Counted from the stretch's first letter, positions 8,173 through 16,875 are shown. The stretch is 56,410 nucleotides of DNA from Terriglobia bacterium (GCA_020073245.1 JAIQFQ010000020.1:1-56410); one strand, 5' to 3'. Notes: generated by a model not told the origin, from the letters alone. Numbers and translations: made by a program.

Positions 8173-9240
8173 ATGATGCCCAGCGCCACAGGGTCCGCCC
8201 CCGAGCCCGACGAGGTGGCCGGTCGCCTCCGGCGAATGCTGGACACCGAGCTCGCGGTGATACTCGCCGACCAGCCCGACGTCGCGCTCGCGATCTTTCC
8301 GAACCACTCGAACGTCGGCGACACCGCGATCTGGGTCGGCCAGCTCTCGGTGCTCCAACGGCTCCGGGTCAGCGTGCGGTACGCCTGCGACTTTCGCACG
8401 TACCGCCGTGATGAGCTCCAGCGCGCCCTGCCGGAGGGGCCGATCCTGCTCAGCGGCGGAGGCAACTTCGGTGACGTCTACCCGAACGAGCAGGGGCTGC
8501 GGGAGCGCATCCTCGACGACTTCCCGGATCGGCAGATCATCCAGCTCCCCCAGACCGTGTGGTTCCGGTCCGAGGCGAAGCTGGACGAGATGCGCCGCAG
8601 GTGCGAGCGGGCTCCCCGGTTCGTGCTCATGGTGAGGGACCGGCCCAGCCTCGAGCTTGCGCGCACGCGACTCGCCGTCCCCGTTCACCTGGCGCCGGAC
8701 ATGGCGTTCGGCCTGCCCGACCTCCGCGACCGGCGGGACCCCCCCGACACGGACGTGCTGTGGCTCCTGCGCCGCGACATCGAAGCCGCCGACCGCACGG
8801 CGCGACGCGCGGCCGCGAAGGACCGTCCCGGCGCCGTGCGGGACTGGACGCGGCCCGGCATTGAACTCATCCGCGTGATGTGGAGAGGATACGGCCGGGC
8901 CCAGTGGCTCTCATGGATGCTCCTGAGACTGCCCAAGGCGCTCCTCCGGCGCCGCGAGGCGTGGGTTCAGGGCTCGTTCGCAACCCTGGCGGAGATCCGC
9001 CTCGCTATCGGTCTCCGCCTGCTTTCCACGGGCAGGGTCCTGGTAACGGACCGGCTCCACGGACACGTTCTTGCCCTGTTGATGGGCATCCCGCACGTCT
9101 GCCTCGACAACAGCAACGGGAAGGTGCGCAACCTCTACGAGACGTGGACGTCGGGCCACCCTCTCGTCCGCTGGGGGGGTTCCTTGCAGGAGACGCACCC
9201 TCTCGTCAACGAGCTGCTCAAACGGCCGGAGGCACAATAG
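8173..9240 (+). CDS. Polysaccharide pyruvyl transferase family protein
   Basis: A 355-residue member of the polysaccharide pyruvyl transferase family (PF04230), which transfers enolpyruvate from PEP onto sugars to make ketal pyruvate groups, or acts as a GT-B-type transferase. Diagnostic segments are FPNHSNVGDTAIW near the start, LLSGGGNFGD about a quarter of the way in, and VTDRLHGHVLALLMGIPHVC plus a final NGKVRNLYETW near the end, in the family order. The frame is open from a GTG at 8059, but the N-terminal part before 8173 is arginine/proline-rich with no family match, so the double ATG at 8173/8176 is chosen. It ends the plus-strand pair that begins with the third QueC-like gene and is the clearest reason to read this block as glycan modification. 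Confidence 0.85.
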   Translation: MMPSATGSAPEPDEVAGRLRRMLDTELAVILADQPDVALAIFPNHSNVGDTAIWVGQLSVLQRLRVSVRYACDFRTYRRDELQRALPEGPILLSGGGNFGDVYPNEQGLRERILDDFPDRQIIQLPQTVWFRSEAKLDEMRRRCERAPRFVLMVRDRPSLELARTRLAVPVHLAPDMAFGLPDLRDRRDPPDTDVLWLLRRDIEAADRTARRAAAKDRPGAVRDWTRPGIELIRVMWRGYGRAQWLSWMLLRLPKALLRRREAWVQGSFATLAEIRLAIGLRLLSTGRVLVTDRLHGHVLALLMGIPHVCLDNSNGKVRNLYETWTSGHPLVRWGGSLQETHPLVNELLKRPEAQ

Positions 9241-9360
9241 CTGGCTGCGGCACAGGCCTCCGAGAGCACGCCTCAGGTCATCGCACGTAGTTCGTTCCGG
9301 CCCGAGGTCAGGCGCGCCGCCCACGCTGGGCCGGCGGAGCAGCCTAGGTGAGGCAAGCCT

Positions 9361-11175
9361 CTATGGGGTCGTCCCTCCCTGCCGCTCGGCCTCGATCTCG
9401 CGCATCATCTCGGGGTGGAGCGCCCACTCGACACCCTTCTCCCTGGGCTGGCCGTGCTCGAGCGGCGAGAGATAGCTGCCGCGCTCGGCCTCGGGCTTGT
9501 CGCGCTCCGCCACGAACGGGTGCGCCTGCATCATCGCGTCGTTCCGCCTCGCCGTGACCTGCCAGGACACCTTCACGTTCGGCCGACTCGTGCGGATGGA
9601 GAAGCGGTTGTCCTCGATCTCCCGCTCCACGATTGCCTGGGCGAAGGCGCCGATGCACGTGAGCTGGTAGCGGAAGTCCGTGTTGAGCGCCTGGAACCAG
9701 CCGGGGAGCTGCACGACGGCCTTGCCCTCCCCGTCGGTGACGGTGTTGCCCGAGTACATGTCGAGCACCTCGCTCGACTCCACTGCCGCGTGCCAAAGCT
9801 CCTTGTTCTCCGGATCGAGGGGGTGGTCGATCACGAATGATTTCGTTCCGGTGACCGAGAAGTTGCCAACGACGCGGACCTTACCGCCGAAGTAGCCGGC
9901 ATAGGGCGAGGTGGTAAGGCAGAACCCGAACACCCCGTAGCCGTTGCTGACCTCGGACCGGCCCTCGACCCCGACGCCGCCGTATCCGTAGACGCCGGTA
10001 CCCGAGTTGTTGACGCCGCCTACTCCCGCGTTCTCGGTGCTGGTGGTGGTGCCGTAGATGCCGTACCCGTTCGCGGTGTTGTTCACAGTGAACGCCGTGC
10101 CGAGGGTTCTCGCTGCGCCCGTGTACGGCAGCTTCAGACCGTCGTTTTGCCATGTGAGCGCGCTGCCGTCAGTGCCGAGGACCTGCCCGTCCGTGCCGCC
10201 CGCGGCGGAGAGCTTGCCCTTGCTCACTGCCCCGCCACCGAGCTGAGTCGTGCCCACTCCCCCGCTGGCGATCCCCAAGGGGGTCGCGGTGGTGCCGTTT
10301 CCGGTGAGCGTCCCGTCGTGAGCAACCGAGGTCAGCCCACTGGCGGGGCTATTCTCCGCCAGCAACTCGTCCCGGAAGCTCATCTCGAACGTCGACGGAT
10401 CGTTGGCCCGGTTGGAAGTCCCCGACCCGAACACCACCACCTGCCCCGGCCCCGACGTCACCGCCACCTCCAACCGCACGTTCGTCGTGTTGACCGACGG
10501 CAGCAGGTCCGTGATGTTGTACTGGCTCGCCTGATACCCTCCCAGCGTGTAGCTCTTCGGGCTCCCCACCTGCGCCCCGGTCTCGTCGAGCGCCGTCACC
10601 TGCACCGTGACGGATTTGCCGGTCGTCTCCACGAAGCCGTAGTTGTAGCGGAACTCCGACGTGTTCTGCGGCGTGGTCTGGTAGACCCCCAGAAGCTGCG
10701 TCTTCTGCTGCGCACCGATCGCGAACGACGCCGGGATCGCCGCGTAAAACTGGCCCGTGGTGTCCATGTCGTCGAAGCCCGGCGGCTTGTTGTACGAGCG
10801 CGCGTTGACGATCACCGGTTGGCCCGCCGGCGTGGTCACGCGCACCGCACCGAACGTCTTGGTCGTCACGCCGAACAATGTCGCCAGCGCGTCGTCGTAG
10901 CGCCGGGTGTCGCCGGCCGGGATGGTCTCGTTGTACGCCTGGGCGGAGAGGTTGGCCTGGTCGCGCAGGAGCAGGCGGAAGGTGACGTTGACGGGCGCGG
11001 CGTTGGGGTTGTGGACCCAGATGCAGGCGTACCACTGGGACGAGGCTGAGCCGGACCCGTGTCCCAGCGAAGGGATGAAGACGTCGGTGCCGGCAAAGTT
11101 GGCGAGAGCTGTCCCGGCGGCGAGGAGAAGCGCCGACGCAGCCGCCACGATCTTGTTGCTCGTGAAGGCGTTCAC
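9361..11175 (-). CDS. Secreted glycine-rich surface protein with tail-fibre-like repeats
   Basis: A 604-residue exported protein. The GTG start at 11175 has a near-ideal ribosome site (AAGGAGG, about eight bases upstream) and is followed by a signal peptide (NKIVAAASALLLAAGTALA, cleavage near ANF). An N-terminal beta-rich domain of about 290 residues contains many NTT/SGT motifs. A middle region (about 310-450) is rich in Gly, Thr and Asn with phage-tail-fibre-like phrases such as GNGTTATPLGIASGGVGT and repeated GYG/GVG turns. The C-terminal domain starts near SFVIDHPLDPENKELWHAA and is charged at the end. The shape resembles trimeric fibre or S-layer-associated proteins. No LPxTG, PEP-CTERM or autotransporter barrel is visible. 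Function is unknown; probably cell-surface. Confidence 0.75.
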   Translation of the reverse strand: MNAFTSNKIVAAASALLLAAGTALANFAGTDVFIPSLGHGSGSASSQWYACIWVHNPNAAPVNVTFRLLLRDQANLSAQAYNETIPAGDTRRYDDALATLFGVTTKTFGAVRVTTPAGQPVIVNARSYNKPPGFDDMDTTGQFYAAIPASFAIGAQQKTQLLGVYQTTPQNTSEFRYNYGFVETTGKSVTVQVTALDETGAQVGSPKSYTLGGYQASQYNITDLLPSVNTTNVRLEVAVTSGPGQVVVFGSGTSNRANDPSTFEMSFRDELLAENSPASGLTSVAHDGTLTGNGTTATPLGIASGGVGTTQLGGGAVSKGKLSAAGGTDGQVLGTDGSALTWQNDGLKLPYTGAARTLGTAFTVNNTANGYGIYGTTTSTENAGVGGVNNSGTGVYGYGGVGVEGRSEVSNGYGVFGFCLTTSPYAGYFGGKVRVVGNFSVTGTKSFVIDHPLDPENKELWHAAVESSEVLDMYSGNTVTDGEGKAVVQLPGWFQALNTDFRYQLTCIGAFAQAIVEREIEDNRFSIRTSRPNVKVSWQVTARRNDAMMQAHPFVAERDKPEAERGSYLSPLEHGQPREKGVEWALHPEMMREIEAERQGGTTP

Positions 11176-11263
11176 ACAACACCTCCTTCTGAGTACACGA
11201 CCCGCAGGTGGCTGCGGTGCTCCATTCGGCCGCACTTCGATTGATCGTTCTTCAAACTTAAAT

Positions 11264-11284
11264 CCCTTGCGGAGACTCCGCAAG
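11264..11284 (-). terminator. Hairpin downstream of the sulfatase-fold gene
   Basis: A perfect palindrome (11266-11284, CTTGCGGAG-A-CTCCGCAAG) lies about 130 bases after the sulfatase-fold gene on the minus strand. The minus strand then reads GGATTTAAGTTTG, a weak T-rich tail. A rho-independent terminator is plausible but not strong. The rest of 11176-11414 holds no gene. Confidence 0.4.
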
Positions 11285-11414
11285 GCCAGGCGAGGCCGCT
11301 CTATTCAAACCACGCCGACCGAGGCTCAGGCGCCGGTCTGATCCTCACGCCAAGTCGCTGGTGTGCTGCCAGCTGGGAGTGCCGGTTCACAGGATTGCGG
11401 GGGCTCTCTCCGAG

Positions 11415-13541
11415 CTACTGAACGTATCCGAGCGATCGCAGCCGTCGGAGAGCATCCTCGTCGACGCTCCCGCCGACGCCGCCGCTCAACGGTTTTCCCT
11501 TCAGCCACTCTTCCAGGCGCCCACCCAGAGCACGCGCCGCGGGATCATCCGGACGGTACCGGTTGTTGACCTCCTCGGGGTCGCCTGCAAGGTCAAACAG
11601 CTCTCGTCCGCCGTTCCCCATGGCGATGAGCTTCGTCGTCCCCGAGAACACCGCCCGTTCCATCCGCACGAATCTGGGACCGAAACCATCGTTGGGGAAA
11701 GATTCGCTCATCACGAATCGTGAGGTGTCATGTTCCAGGTCCTGAAGCGGATCGCCCTGGGTCTGCGCCGGCGTCGGAATACCAAGCGCGCTCAGGACGG
11801 TCGGCATCACGTCGACCTGGCTGACCAGCGTTCCGATCACCCGGGGTTGCTCCTGGTTGGGGTACTTGATGATCAGGGGAACATGAACCTGGTCCTGATA
11901 GAGCGAGTAGCCATGTCCGAGCAGGTCGTGTTCGCCGAACGCCTCACCATGGTCGGACGTGATCACGATCATGCTGTTCTGGAAGAGGCCGAGGCCCTTG
12001 AGCTGCGCGACGAGGCGCGCCAGCTGAGAGTCCAGGTACCTGATGCCCCCGTCGTACTGCGACACGAAATGCCGGCGCTCCTCGGCGGACACTCCCCTTT
12101 CCCCGTGCATGACCTGGGCCTGCATCGCTTGGTAGTCCGCAAACCGCAACGAGCGCTCCCTGCCCGGGAAGAGGGTGTTGAAAGGGGCCGGTGGGACATA
12201 GGGTGTGTGCGCATCCATGTAGTTCACGAAGAGGAAGAAAGGGACCGCTTCCCTCTGTGCTTGGACGAGCAGGGCGGACGCGGCCCGGTTGACCTCTCCG
12301 GCCCTCGAAAACTTCACACTCAACTCGTCCGACGAAACGAGGGCATCCACCAACGGGCCGAGATGAGAGCGCAGGAGGAACGGGGAGCTGGCCACGGCCG
12401 GGGCCAGGACGTAGGACGTCTCGAACCCTCGAGTCAGCCCGAAGCCGGGACCAAGGTAGCCATAGTTCGCCACCACGGCCATGGTGCGGTATCCGTTGGC
12501 GGATAGGACCTGCGCGAGGGTGGGATGGCGCCGACTCAGAGGGCGACCTTGAGGCAATTCGGGAGGCGCCAAGTACACACCGTTCCAACTTCCATAGAGC
12601 CCCGTGAACAACGAGGCGTGCGTGGTTAGGGTCAAGTTGCTGGTCGCGACGGCCTCCTCGTAGACCGTGGCCTCCCTGGCGAACTCCTTGAGAAACGGAG
12701 TCGTGTCCCGCGCGTATCCGTACAGGGAGAGATGGTCGGCCCTGACCGTGTCCATGGTCACCAGGATGATGTTCGGGCGGCCTGGCGAACCGCGGAGCTG
12801 CCAGGGCTGCGCCGGAGGAAGGCCCCATCGGGTGGCCGAAGGGGCGAGGCCCAGGACGACAGCACCCGCGAGTGCCAGGATCGCGCCCGCCCGCACAGGA
12901 AGAACAGAATCCGCCGGCAGCCTGAGCATCCTCCAGACGCGCGATCCGAGCAGTCCTGCGCAACCTACGACCAGTACCGTCCCGACCGCTCCAGCGAACT
13001 GCACCAGCTGGACCGAATTGTCCAGCGCACGCCGTCCGATCCACCCTCCGCCGAACATCAGGAGACCCGCCACCCACGGGTTGCCGAGAAACCCCAGCCT
13101 GTCACCCCAGGTCTCGTGCGTCTCGCAAAAGACCAAGCTGGCCGCCAGCCCGACGCTCACCGAGAAGCAGAGCGCCTCGACCTTGCCGAACGGACGCACG
13201 AGCGCCCAACTGACCGACGAGGCCGAGGCGAGCGCCACCACCGCCGCGCTCCGAAAACGCCTCGCGAGAGGGCGCCTGCGGGCCGCCACCGCTCGGTCAT
13301 CCTCCATCTTGAGGGCAAGCCCGGATACCGCCCCCAAGGCGATTCCCAGGACGACGAAGGAAGACATCACCGTCGCGATGACTCGCCAATAGCTTGATCC
13401 GGGCACACTCTCGCACCCTCGCCAAAGGGGAGAGGCGACGCTGATCGCCTGCTCGATCACCGAGTAGGCCCCCCAGACGACGGCCCCGTGCAAGGCCCCC
13501 CCAAGGACGTACTTCCCGGTACCGGCGGGACGGGTCACCAT
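11415..13541 (-). CDS. Membrane-anchored sulfatase/alkaline-phosphatase-superfamily hydrolase with Thr nucleophile
   Basis: A 708-residue protein. Residues 1-245 carry about six membrane segments and the rest forms a sulfatase-type (PF00884) domain facing the periplasm. NIILVTMDTVRADHLSLYGY (257-276) is the metal-binding strand, TSDHGEAFGEHDLLGHG supplies further metal and catalytic residues, and the C-terminus ends LRSLGYVQ as in many bacterial sulfatases. At the catalytic position where formylglycine sulfatases have CxPSR, this protein has T304-L-T-T-H308. It therefore cannot be matured to formylglycine and probably acts as a phosphatase, phosphotransferase or phosphodiesterase on lipid-linked or glycan phosphate. 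The ATG at 13541 follows directly from the divergent gap. No neighbour encodes a formylglycine-generating enzyme, consistent with this reading. Confidence 0.8.
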   Translation of the reverse strand: MVTRPAGTGKYVLGGALHGAVVWGAYSVIEQAISVASPLWRGCESVPGSSYWRVIATVMSSFVVLGIALGAVSGLALKMEDDRAVAARRRPLARRFRSAAVVALASASSVSWALVRPFGKVEALCFSVSVGLAASLVFCETHETWGDRLGFLGNPWVAGLLMFGGGWIGRRALDNSVQLVQFAGAVGTVLVVGCAGLLGSRVWRMLRLPADSVLPVRAGAILALAGAVVLGLAPSATRWGLPPAQPWQLRGSPGRPNIILVTMDTVRADHLSLYGYARDTTPFLKEFAREATVYEEAVATSNLTLTTHASLFTGLYGSWNGVYLAPPELPQGRPLSRRHPTLAQVLSANGYRTMAVVANYGYLGPGFGLTRGFETSYVLAPAVASSPFLLRSHLGPLVDALVSSDELSVKFSRAGEVNRAASALLVQAQREAVPFFLFVNYMDAHTPYVPPAPFNTLFPGRERSLRFADYQAMQAQVMHGERGVSAEERRHFVSQYDGGIRYLDSQLARLVAQLKGLGLFQNSMIVITSDHGEAFGEHDLLGHGYSLYQDQVHVPLIIKYPNQEQPRVIGTLVSQVDVMPTVLSALGIPTPAQTQGDPLQDLEHDTSRFVMSESFPNDGFGPRFVRMERAVFSGTTKLIAMGNGGRELFDLAGDPEEVNNRYRPDDPAARALGGRLEEWLKGKPLSGGVGGSVDEDALRRLRSLGYVQ

Positions 13542-13958
13542 CGCCCCTCAGGGGGCGCTTCGCTCGCTGCGAGCACCGTGGAGGGGGTCAATGCCGTCGT
13601 TCCGGTCTGCGAAAAGAGATCCTTTGCCACGTAAGCCGAGGATAGCATCGGCCACAATCGCCTGCGGCCGCGCAGAATCTCCCTCGGGGTTGCTCCGTCA
13701 CGCCTGCGGCGGGACTCGAAAGGACACAGAGGCCGGGGACAAGCCCAGCTTTCACGTCCCCCTTCGCGGGGCGGAGCGCCAGGCTCTTGCTCCTTCAGTG
13801 GCCGGCGCCGCGTGCCCTGAAGAGAAGGGCGGGGATCGCTCCCCGCACCTGCTGATTCGACGCGTTCGGATCCTGGTGCGCGGAGCGTGGCCACAGGCGT
13901 TCCTTGCAGCGCGGCGCCGGCCACGCTACCCTCCGCCCCAGAACGGAGAGATCCCCAG
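13542..13958. other. Divergent intergenic region with palindrome
   Basis: About 415 bases between divergent genes. It holds the hairpin GCGGGGA-TCGC-TCCCCGC at 13829-13846, nearly the same core as the groEL terminator at 20919-20944. On the minus strand TATCCT (13644-13639) preceded by TGC could be an extended -10 for the sulfatase-fold gene. No gene was recognised; frames across it look like shadows. Confidence 0.5.
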
Positions 13959-14741
13959 ATGAGACATGTCACAGGCGGGCTTGCGTTGGCGTCACTCCTC
14001 ATCGGGGCCTTCGCGGCCGGCGCGCCGGATGCGGCCGAGGTTGCAACCAGGGTTGCGGCGGGCGATGCCGCGTTGGCCAGGCTGGACCTCCACGCCGGCA
14101 TTGCAGCGTACCGCAGCGCCCTCGAGGTCGCGCCGGACAGCTTCGAGGCGCTCTGGAAGCTGACGCGCGCGCTGACCGACGAGGCAACTCTCTCGAAGCA
14201 GCCCAGTGAGCAGAAGAACCTCTGCATCGAGGCCGAGAAGCTGGCCCGCAAGGCGGTCAGCCTCAACCCATCGGATGCGAATGGCCACACCTACCTCGCG
14301 GTCGCGGTCGGCAAGCTGGCGCTGTTCGAGGGCGGCAAACGCAAGGTGGAGCTGTCCAAGGAGGTCAAGGCAGAGGCCGAGAAGGCGCTGCAGCTCAACC
14401 CGAACGAGGACACCGCTCTCCACGTCCTGGCGATCTGGAACCGCGAGATGGTCGAGCTGGGCTGGTTCCTGAAGAGCTTCGCTCAGCTCCTGTACGGGAA
14501 GTTCCCGCCGGCGTCGCTGGACACGGCGCTCGCCGATCTGAAGCACGCCTCCGAGCTCCAGCCGGGCGTTATCCCCCACCACGTCGAACTCGGCATCACG
14601 CTGGCCTCGGCCAAACGCTGGGGCGAGGCCAAGGCCGAGCTCGAGAAAGGCCTCGCGCTGCCGACCGGATGGGTGACCGATGACTACTACCGCGCCCTCG
14701 CACGCGAGAACCTCGCCCGGGTGCAGACCCACGCGAAGTAG
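13959..14741 (+). CDS. Exported TPR-like protein
   Basis: A 260-residue protein with a hydrophobic N-terminal signal (about residues 6-24, LALASLLIGAFAAGAPDAAE) followed by helical repeats. The pattern AxxLxPxxxxAxxxLA repeats, for example ARKAVSLNPSDANGHTYLAVAVG, AEKALQLNPNEDTALHVLAIW and ASELQPGVIPHHVELGITLA, as in tetratricopeptide repeats and the RMD1/regulator-of-microtubule-dynamics family. It is likely a periplasmic scaffold. The ATG at 13959 is chosen because the signal peptide begins there; the longer frame from 13887 lacks family sense. It stands alone, about 200 bases before the polyketide operon. Function unknown beyond protein-protein contact. Confidence 0.72.
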   Translation: MRHVTGGLALASLLIGAFAAGAPDAAEVATRVAAGDAALARLDLHAGIAAYRSALEVAPDSFEALWKLTRALTDEATLSKQPSEQKNLCIEAEKLARKAVSLNPSDANGHTYLAVAVGKLALFEGGKRKVELSKEVKAEAEKALQLNPNEDTALHVLAIWNREMVELGWFLKSFAQLLYGKFPPASLDTALADLKHASELQPGVIPHHVELGITLASAKRWGEAKAELEKGLALPTGWVTDDYYRALARENLARVQTHAK

Positions 14742-14940
14742 GGCGGCAGCTGGAACCGTTTCCGGAGGATCGTTGCGGAGCGACAGCGCTGAGGTTGGGA
14801 AGAACGTGAGGTGACGCCATGGCGGCAGACGTTCAGGTCGGTCGCGGGTTGATAGGGCGGGGTGACGCACGCTCGTGGAGAGTCGCGGAGCGCGTTGCCC
14901 TCTATCAGACGCCGCACGGGGCGCAAGGGGGCAACCGCTG

Positions 14941-16020
14941 ATGGAAGCCGGTCGGGCCCCGCGGATCCGCGCCGTCGGCCGCGCGCTCCCCACACACTAT
15001 GCCGACCAGGAGACCCTCATCGCGGCGTTCCGCGACGCCTGGGCCGGCGCCCACTTCAACGTCGAGCGGCTGGAGGAGCTCCACCGGGCCGTCCAGGTCT
15101 CCGGGCGGCACCTCGCCGTTCCGATCGAGCAGTACAAGGAGCTCGCGTCGTTTGCCCGTCGCAACGAGGTGTGGACGGAAGTGGCGGTGGACCTCGGGGA
15201 AGCGGCCGTTCGCGCGGCCCTCCAGCGTGCCGGCCTCGCGCCCCGGGAGATCGACCACCTCTTCTTCGTCACCACCACGGGGATCGCCACCCCGAGCATT
15301 GACGCACGCCTCGTCAACAGGCTGGACCTCCGGTCCGACGTACGGCGCACGCCGATCTTCGGACTCGGGTGCGCGGCCGGTGCGGCGGGAATCGCGCGTG
15401 CCTCCGATTCGCTGCGCGCCTTCCCGGACCAGGTCGCGGTCCTGCTCTCGGTGGAGCTGTGCTCGCTGACCCTGCAGCGGGACGACTTCTCGATCCCCAA
15501 CATCATCTCCTCGGGGCTGTTCGGCGACGGCGCGGCGGCGGTCGTGCTCACCGGGGGTGCGCGCGACATCCCAGAAGACGGCGCCGCGCCGCGCGTGGCG
15601 GCCACCGGCTCGGTGTTCTACCCGGGGACAGAGCGGGTGATGGGCTGGGACATCGTGGAGACCGGGTTCAAGGTCGTTCTCTCAGCCAAGGTGCCCGAGG
15701 TGGTGCGGGACCACGCGCGGCATGACGTGGACCGGTTCCTCGCGGCGAACGGGCTGGGGCGCTCCAAGATCCGCCACTGGATCGCCCACACCGGCGGTCC
15801 CAAGGTGCTCAAGGCGTTCGAAGAAACGCTGGAGCTGCCTGCGGGCGCCCTCGACCGCTCGTGGAAGTCACTGAGGGAGACAGGCAACCTCTCCTCGGCC
15901 TCGGTGCTCTTCGTCCTCGGAGAGCTTCTGGAGTCCAATGAGGTGAACGAGGGCGACCACGGGCTCCTGATGGCGATGGGGCCGGGGTTCTGCTCGGAGC
16001 TGGTGCTGCTGCAATGGTGA
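14941..16020 (+). CDS. Type III polyketide synthase (chalcone/stilbene synthase family)
   Basis: A 359-residue thiolase-fold enzyme. The catalytic triad is visible: C144 in GLGCAAGA, H283 in WIAHTGGPK and N316 in ETGNLSSAS. The spacings of 139 and 33 residues equal those of plant chalcone synthase (C164-H303-N336). The C-terminal GPGFCSELVLLQW matches the family GFGPG loop. Such enzymes extend an acyl starter with malonyl-CoA to make resorcinols, pyrones or quinone precursors. It opens an operon with a methyltransferase-like protein, an ACP, a fatty acyl-AMP ligase and a flavin oxidoreductase, which points to long-chain starters delivered on ACP and to alkylresorcinol- or alkylpyrone-type products (inference). 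The ATG at 14941 is preferred to a GTG at 14875. Its stop overlaps the next start by seven bases. Confidence 0.9.
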   Translation: MEAGRAPRIRAVGRALPTHYADQETLIAAFRDAWAGAHFNVERLEELHRAVQVSGRHLAVPIEQYKELASFARRNEVWTEVAVDLGEAAVRAALQRAGLAPREIDHLFFVTTTGIATPSIDARLVNRLDLRSDVRRTPIFGLGCAAGAAGIARASDSLRAFPDQVAVLLSVELCSLTLQRDDFSIPNIISSGLFGDGAAAVVLTGGARDIPEDGAAPRVAATGSVFYPGTERVMGWDIVETGFKVVLSAKVPEVVRDHARHDVDRFLAANGLGRSKIRHWIAHTGGPKVLKAFEETLELPAGALDRSWKSLRETGNLSSASVLFVLGELLESNEVNEGDHGLLMAMGPGFCSELVLLQW

Positions 16021-16586
16021 CCTCCGTAGCGCTCTACCTGGCCTTCCTGGGAGTGCTTTACGTCGAGCGGGGCGCGGAGCTGCTGGTGTCGCGCCGCAAC
16101 GCCCGCCTGGCGTTCGCGGCAGGCGGCGTGGAGACGGGCCGCCGCCACTTCGCCGTGATGGTCGCCGTCCACGCCCTCTTCCCGCTCGCCTGTGCGGTCG
16201 AGGTGCTCGCCCTGCATCGCGGCTTTCCGGGCGTCCTTGGTGTGATCGCCCTGATCATTGCACTCGCCGCCCAGGCGCTGCGCTGGTGGGTGGCCGCGAC
16301 GCTGGGCTGGCGCTGGAACACCCGGATTATCGTTGTGCCCGGCGCGGAGCCGGTGACTGCGGGCCCCTACCGCTTCCTGCGCCACCCCAACTACCTCGCG
16401 GTGATGCTCGAGGCTCTCTGCGTGCCCCTCATCCACGGGGCGTGGCTCTCCGCCATTGTGTTCCTGTGCGCGAATGCGGCTCTGTTGACCGTGCGGATTC
16501 CGGCCGAAGAGCACGCCCTGGGGGAGGGGTACTCCAGGGCGTTCGCCGGGGTCCGGCGGCTCACTCCGGGAGGTCGCCACGCCTGA
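16014..16586 (+). CDS. Isoprenylcysteine carboxyl methyltransferase-like membrane protein
   Basis: A 190-residue integral membrane protein with about five hydrophobic segments. The C-terminal GPYRFLRHPNYLAVMLEAL followed by EEHALGEGYSRAF is the ICMT/phospholipid methyltransferase signature that binds S-adenosylmethionine at the membrane face. Homologues sit next to bacterial type III polyketide synthases (as in the Streptomyces srs locus, where one methylates the alkylresorcinol/quinone ring), so it probably O- or C-methylates the lipid made by the upstream enzyme. It overlaps that gene by seven bases, which suggests translational coupling. Confidence 0.85.
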   Translation: MVTSVALYLAFLGVLYVERGAELLVSRRNARLAFAAGGVETGRRHFAVMVAVHALFPLACAVEVLALHRGFPGVLGVIALIIALAAQALRWWVAATLGWRWNTRIIVVPGAEPVTAGPYRFLRHPNYLAVMLEALCVPLIHGAWLSAIVFLCANAALLTVRIPAEEHALGEGYSRAFAGVRRLTPGGRHA

Positions 16587-16602
16587 CCTCGGAGCGGAGA
16601 TC

Positions 16603-16875
16603 CTGGCCGAGATCCGCCGAGTCCTCTCGGTCGAGCTCGAGATCCCCGTGCCGGCGGAGCTGCACCACGAGCTCGCCAAGGACCTAGGGGTCGACTCGAT
16701 GGGCGCCATCGTCCTGGCCGTGGGACTCGAGGACCGTTTCCGCGTCAAGCTCTCCGACGAGGACGCCGGGAAGATCGTCACCGTCACGGACCTCGTCAAC
16801 CTCGTCGAGCGCAGATCCAGGGAAGCCCGGACAAACCACAAACCAGAGCCCGACCAGAGGCAGGATCCCCGGTGA
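16603..16875 (+). CDS. Acyl carrier protein with probable non-ATG start
   Basis: A small acidic carrier protein with the phosphopantetheine site LGVDSMG (Ser at 16696-16698) and a helix IVLAVGLEDRFRVKLSDED, as in type II ACPs. A GTG at 16648 would place the Ser at residue 17, cutting off helix 1. Reading back in frame gives a normal ACP helix 1 (LAEIRRVLSVELEIP), and no ATG, GTG or TTG occurs in this frame between the stop at 16486 and 16648. CTG at 16603, with GGAG eight bases upstream, would put the Ser at residue 32, near the usual position. The start at 16603 is therefore inferred. It lies between the methyltransferase and the acyl-AMP ligase, whose GTG overlaps its stop (GTGA), and should receive the fatty acyl chain and pass it to the polyketide synthase. 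Confidence 0.75.
   Translation: MAEIRRVLSVELEIPVPAELHHELAKDLGVDSMGAIVLAVGLEDRFRVKLSDEDAGKIVTVTDLVNLVERRSREARTNHKPEPDQRQDPR

Noticed and set aside
13591..13962. Possible small gene in the divergent gap
   Set aside because: Arg/Pro/Ser-rich composition typical of shadow frames in GC-rich DNA, no ribosome site and overlap with the hairpin and the next gene.
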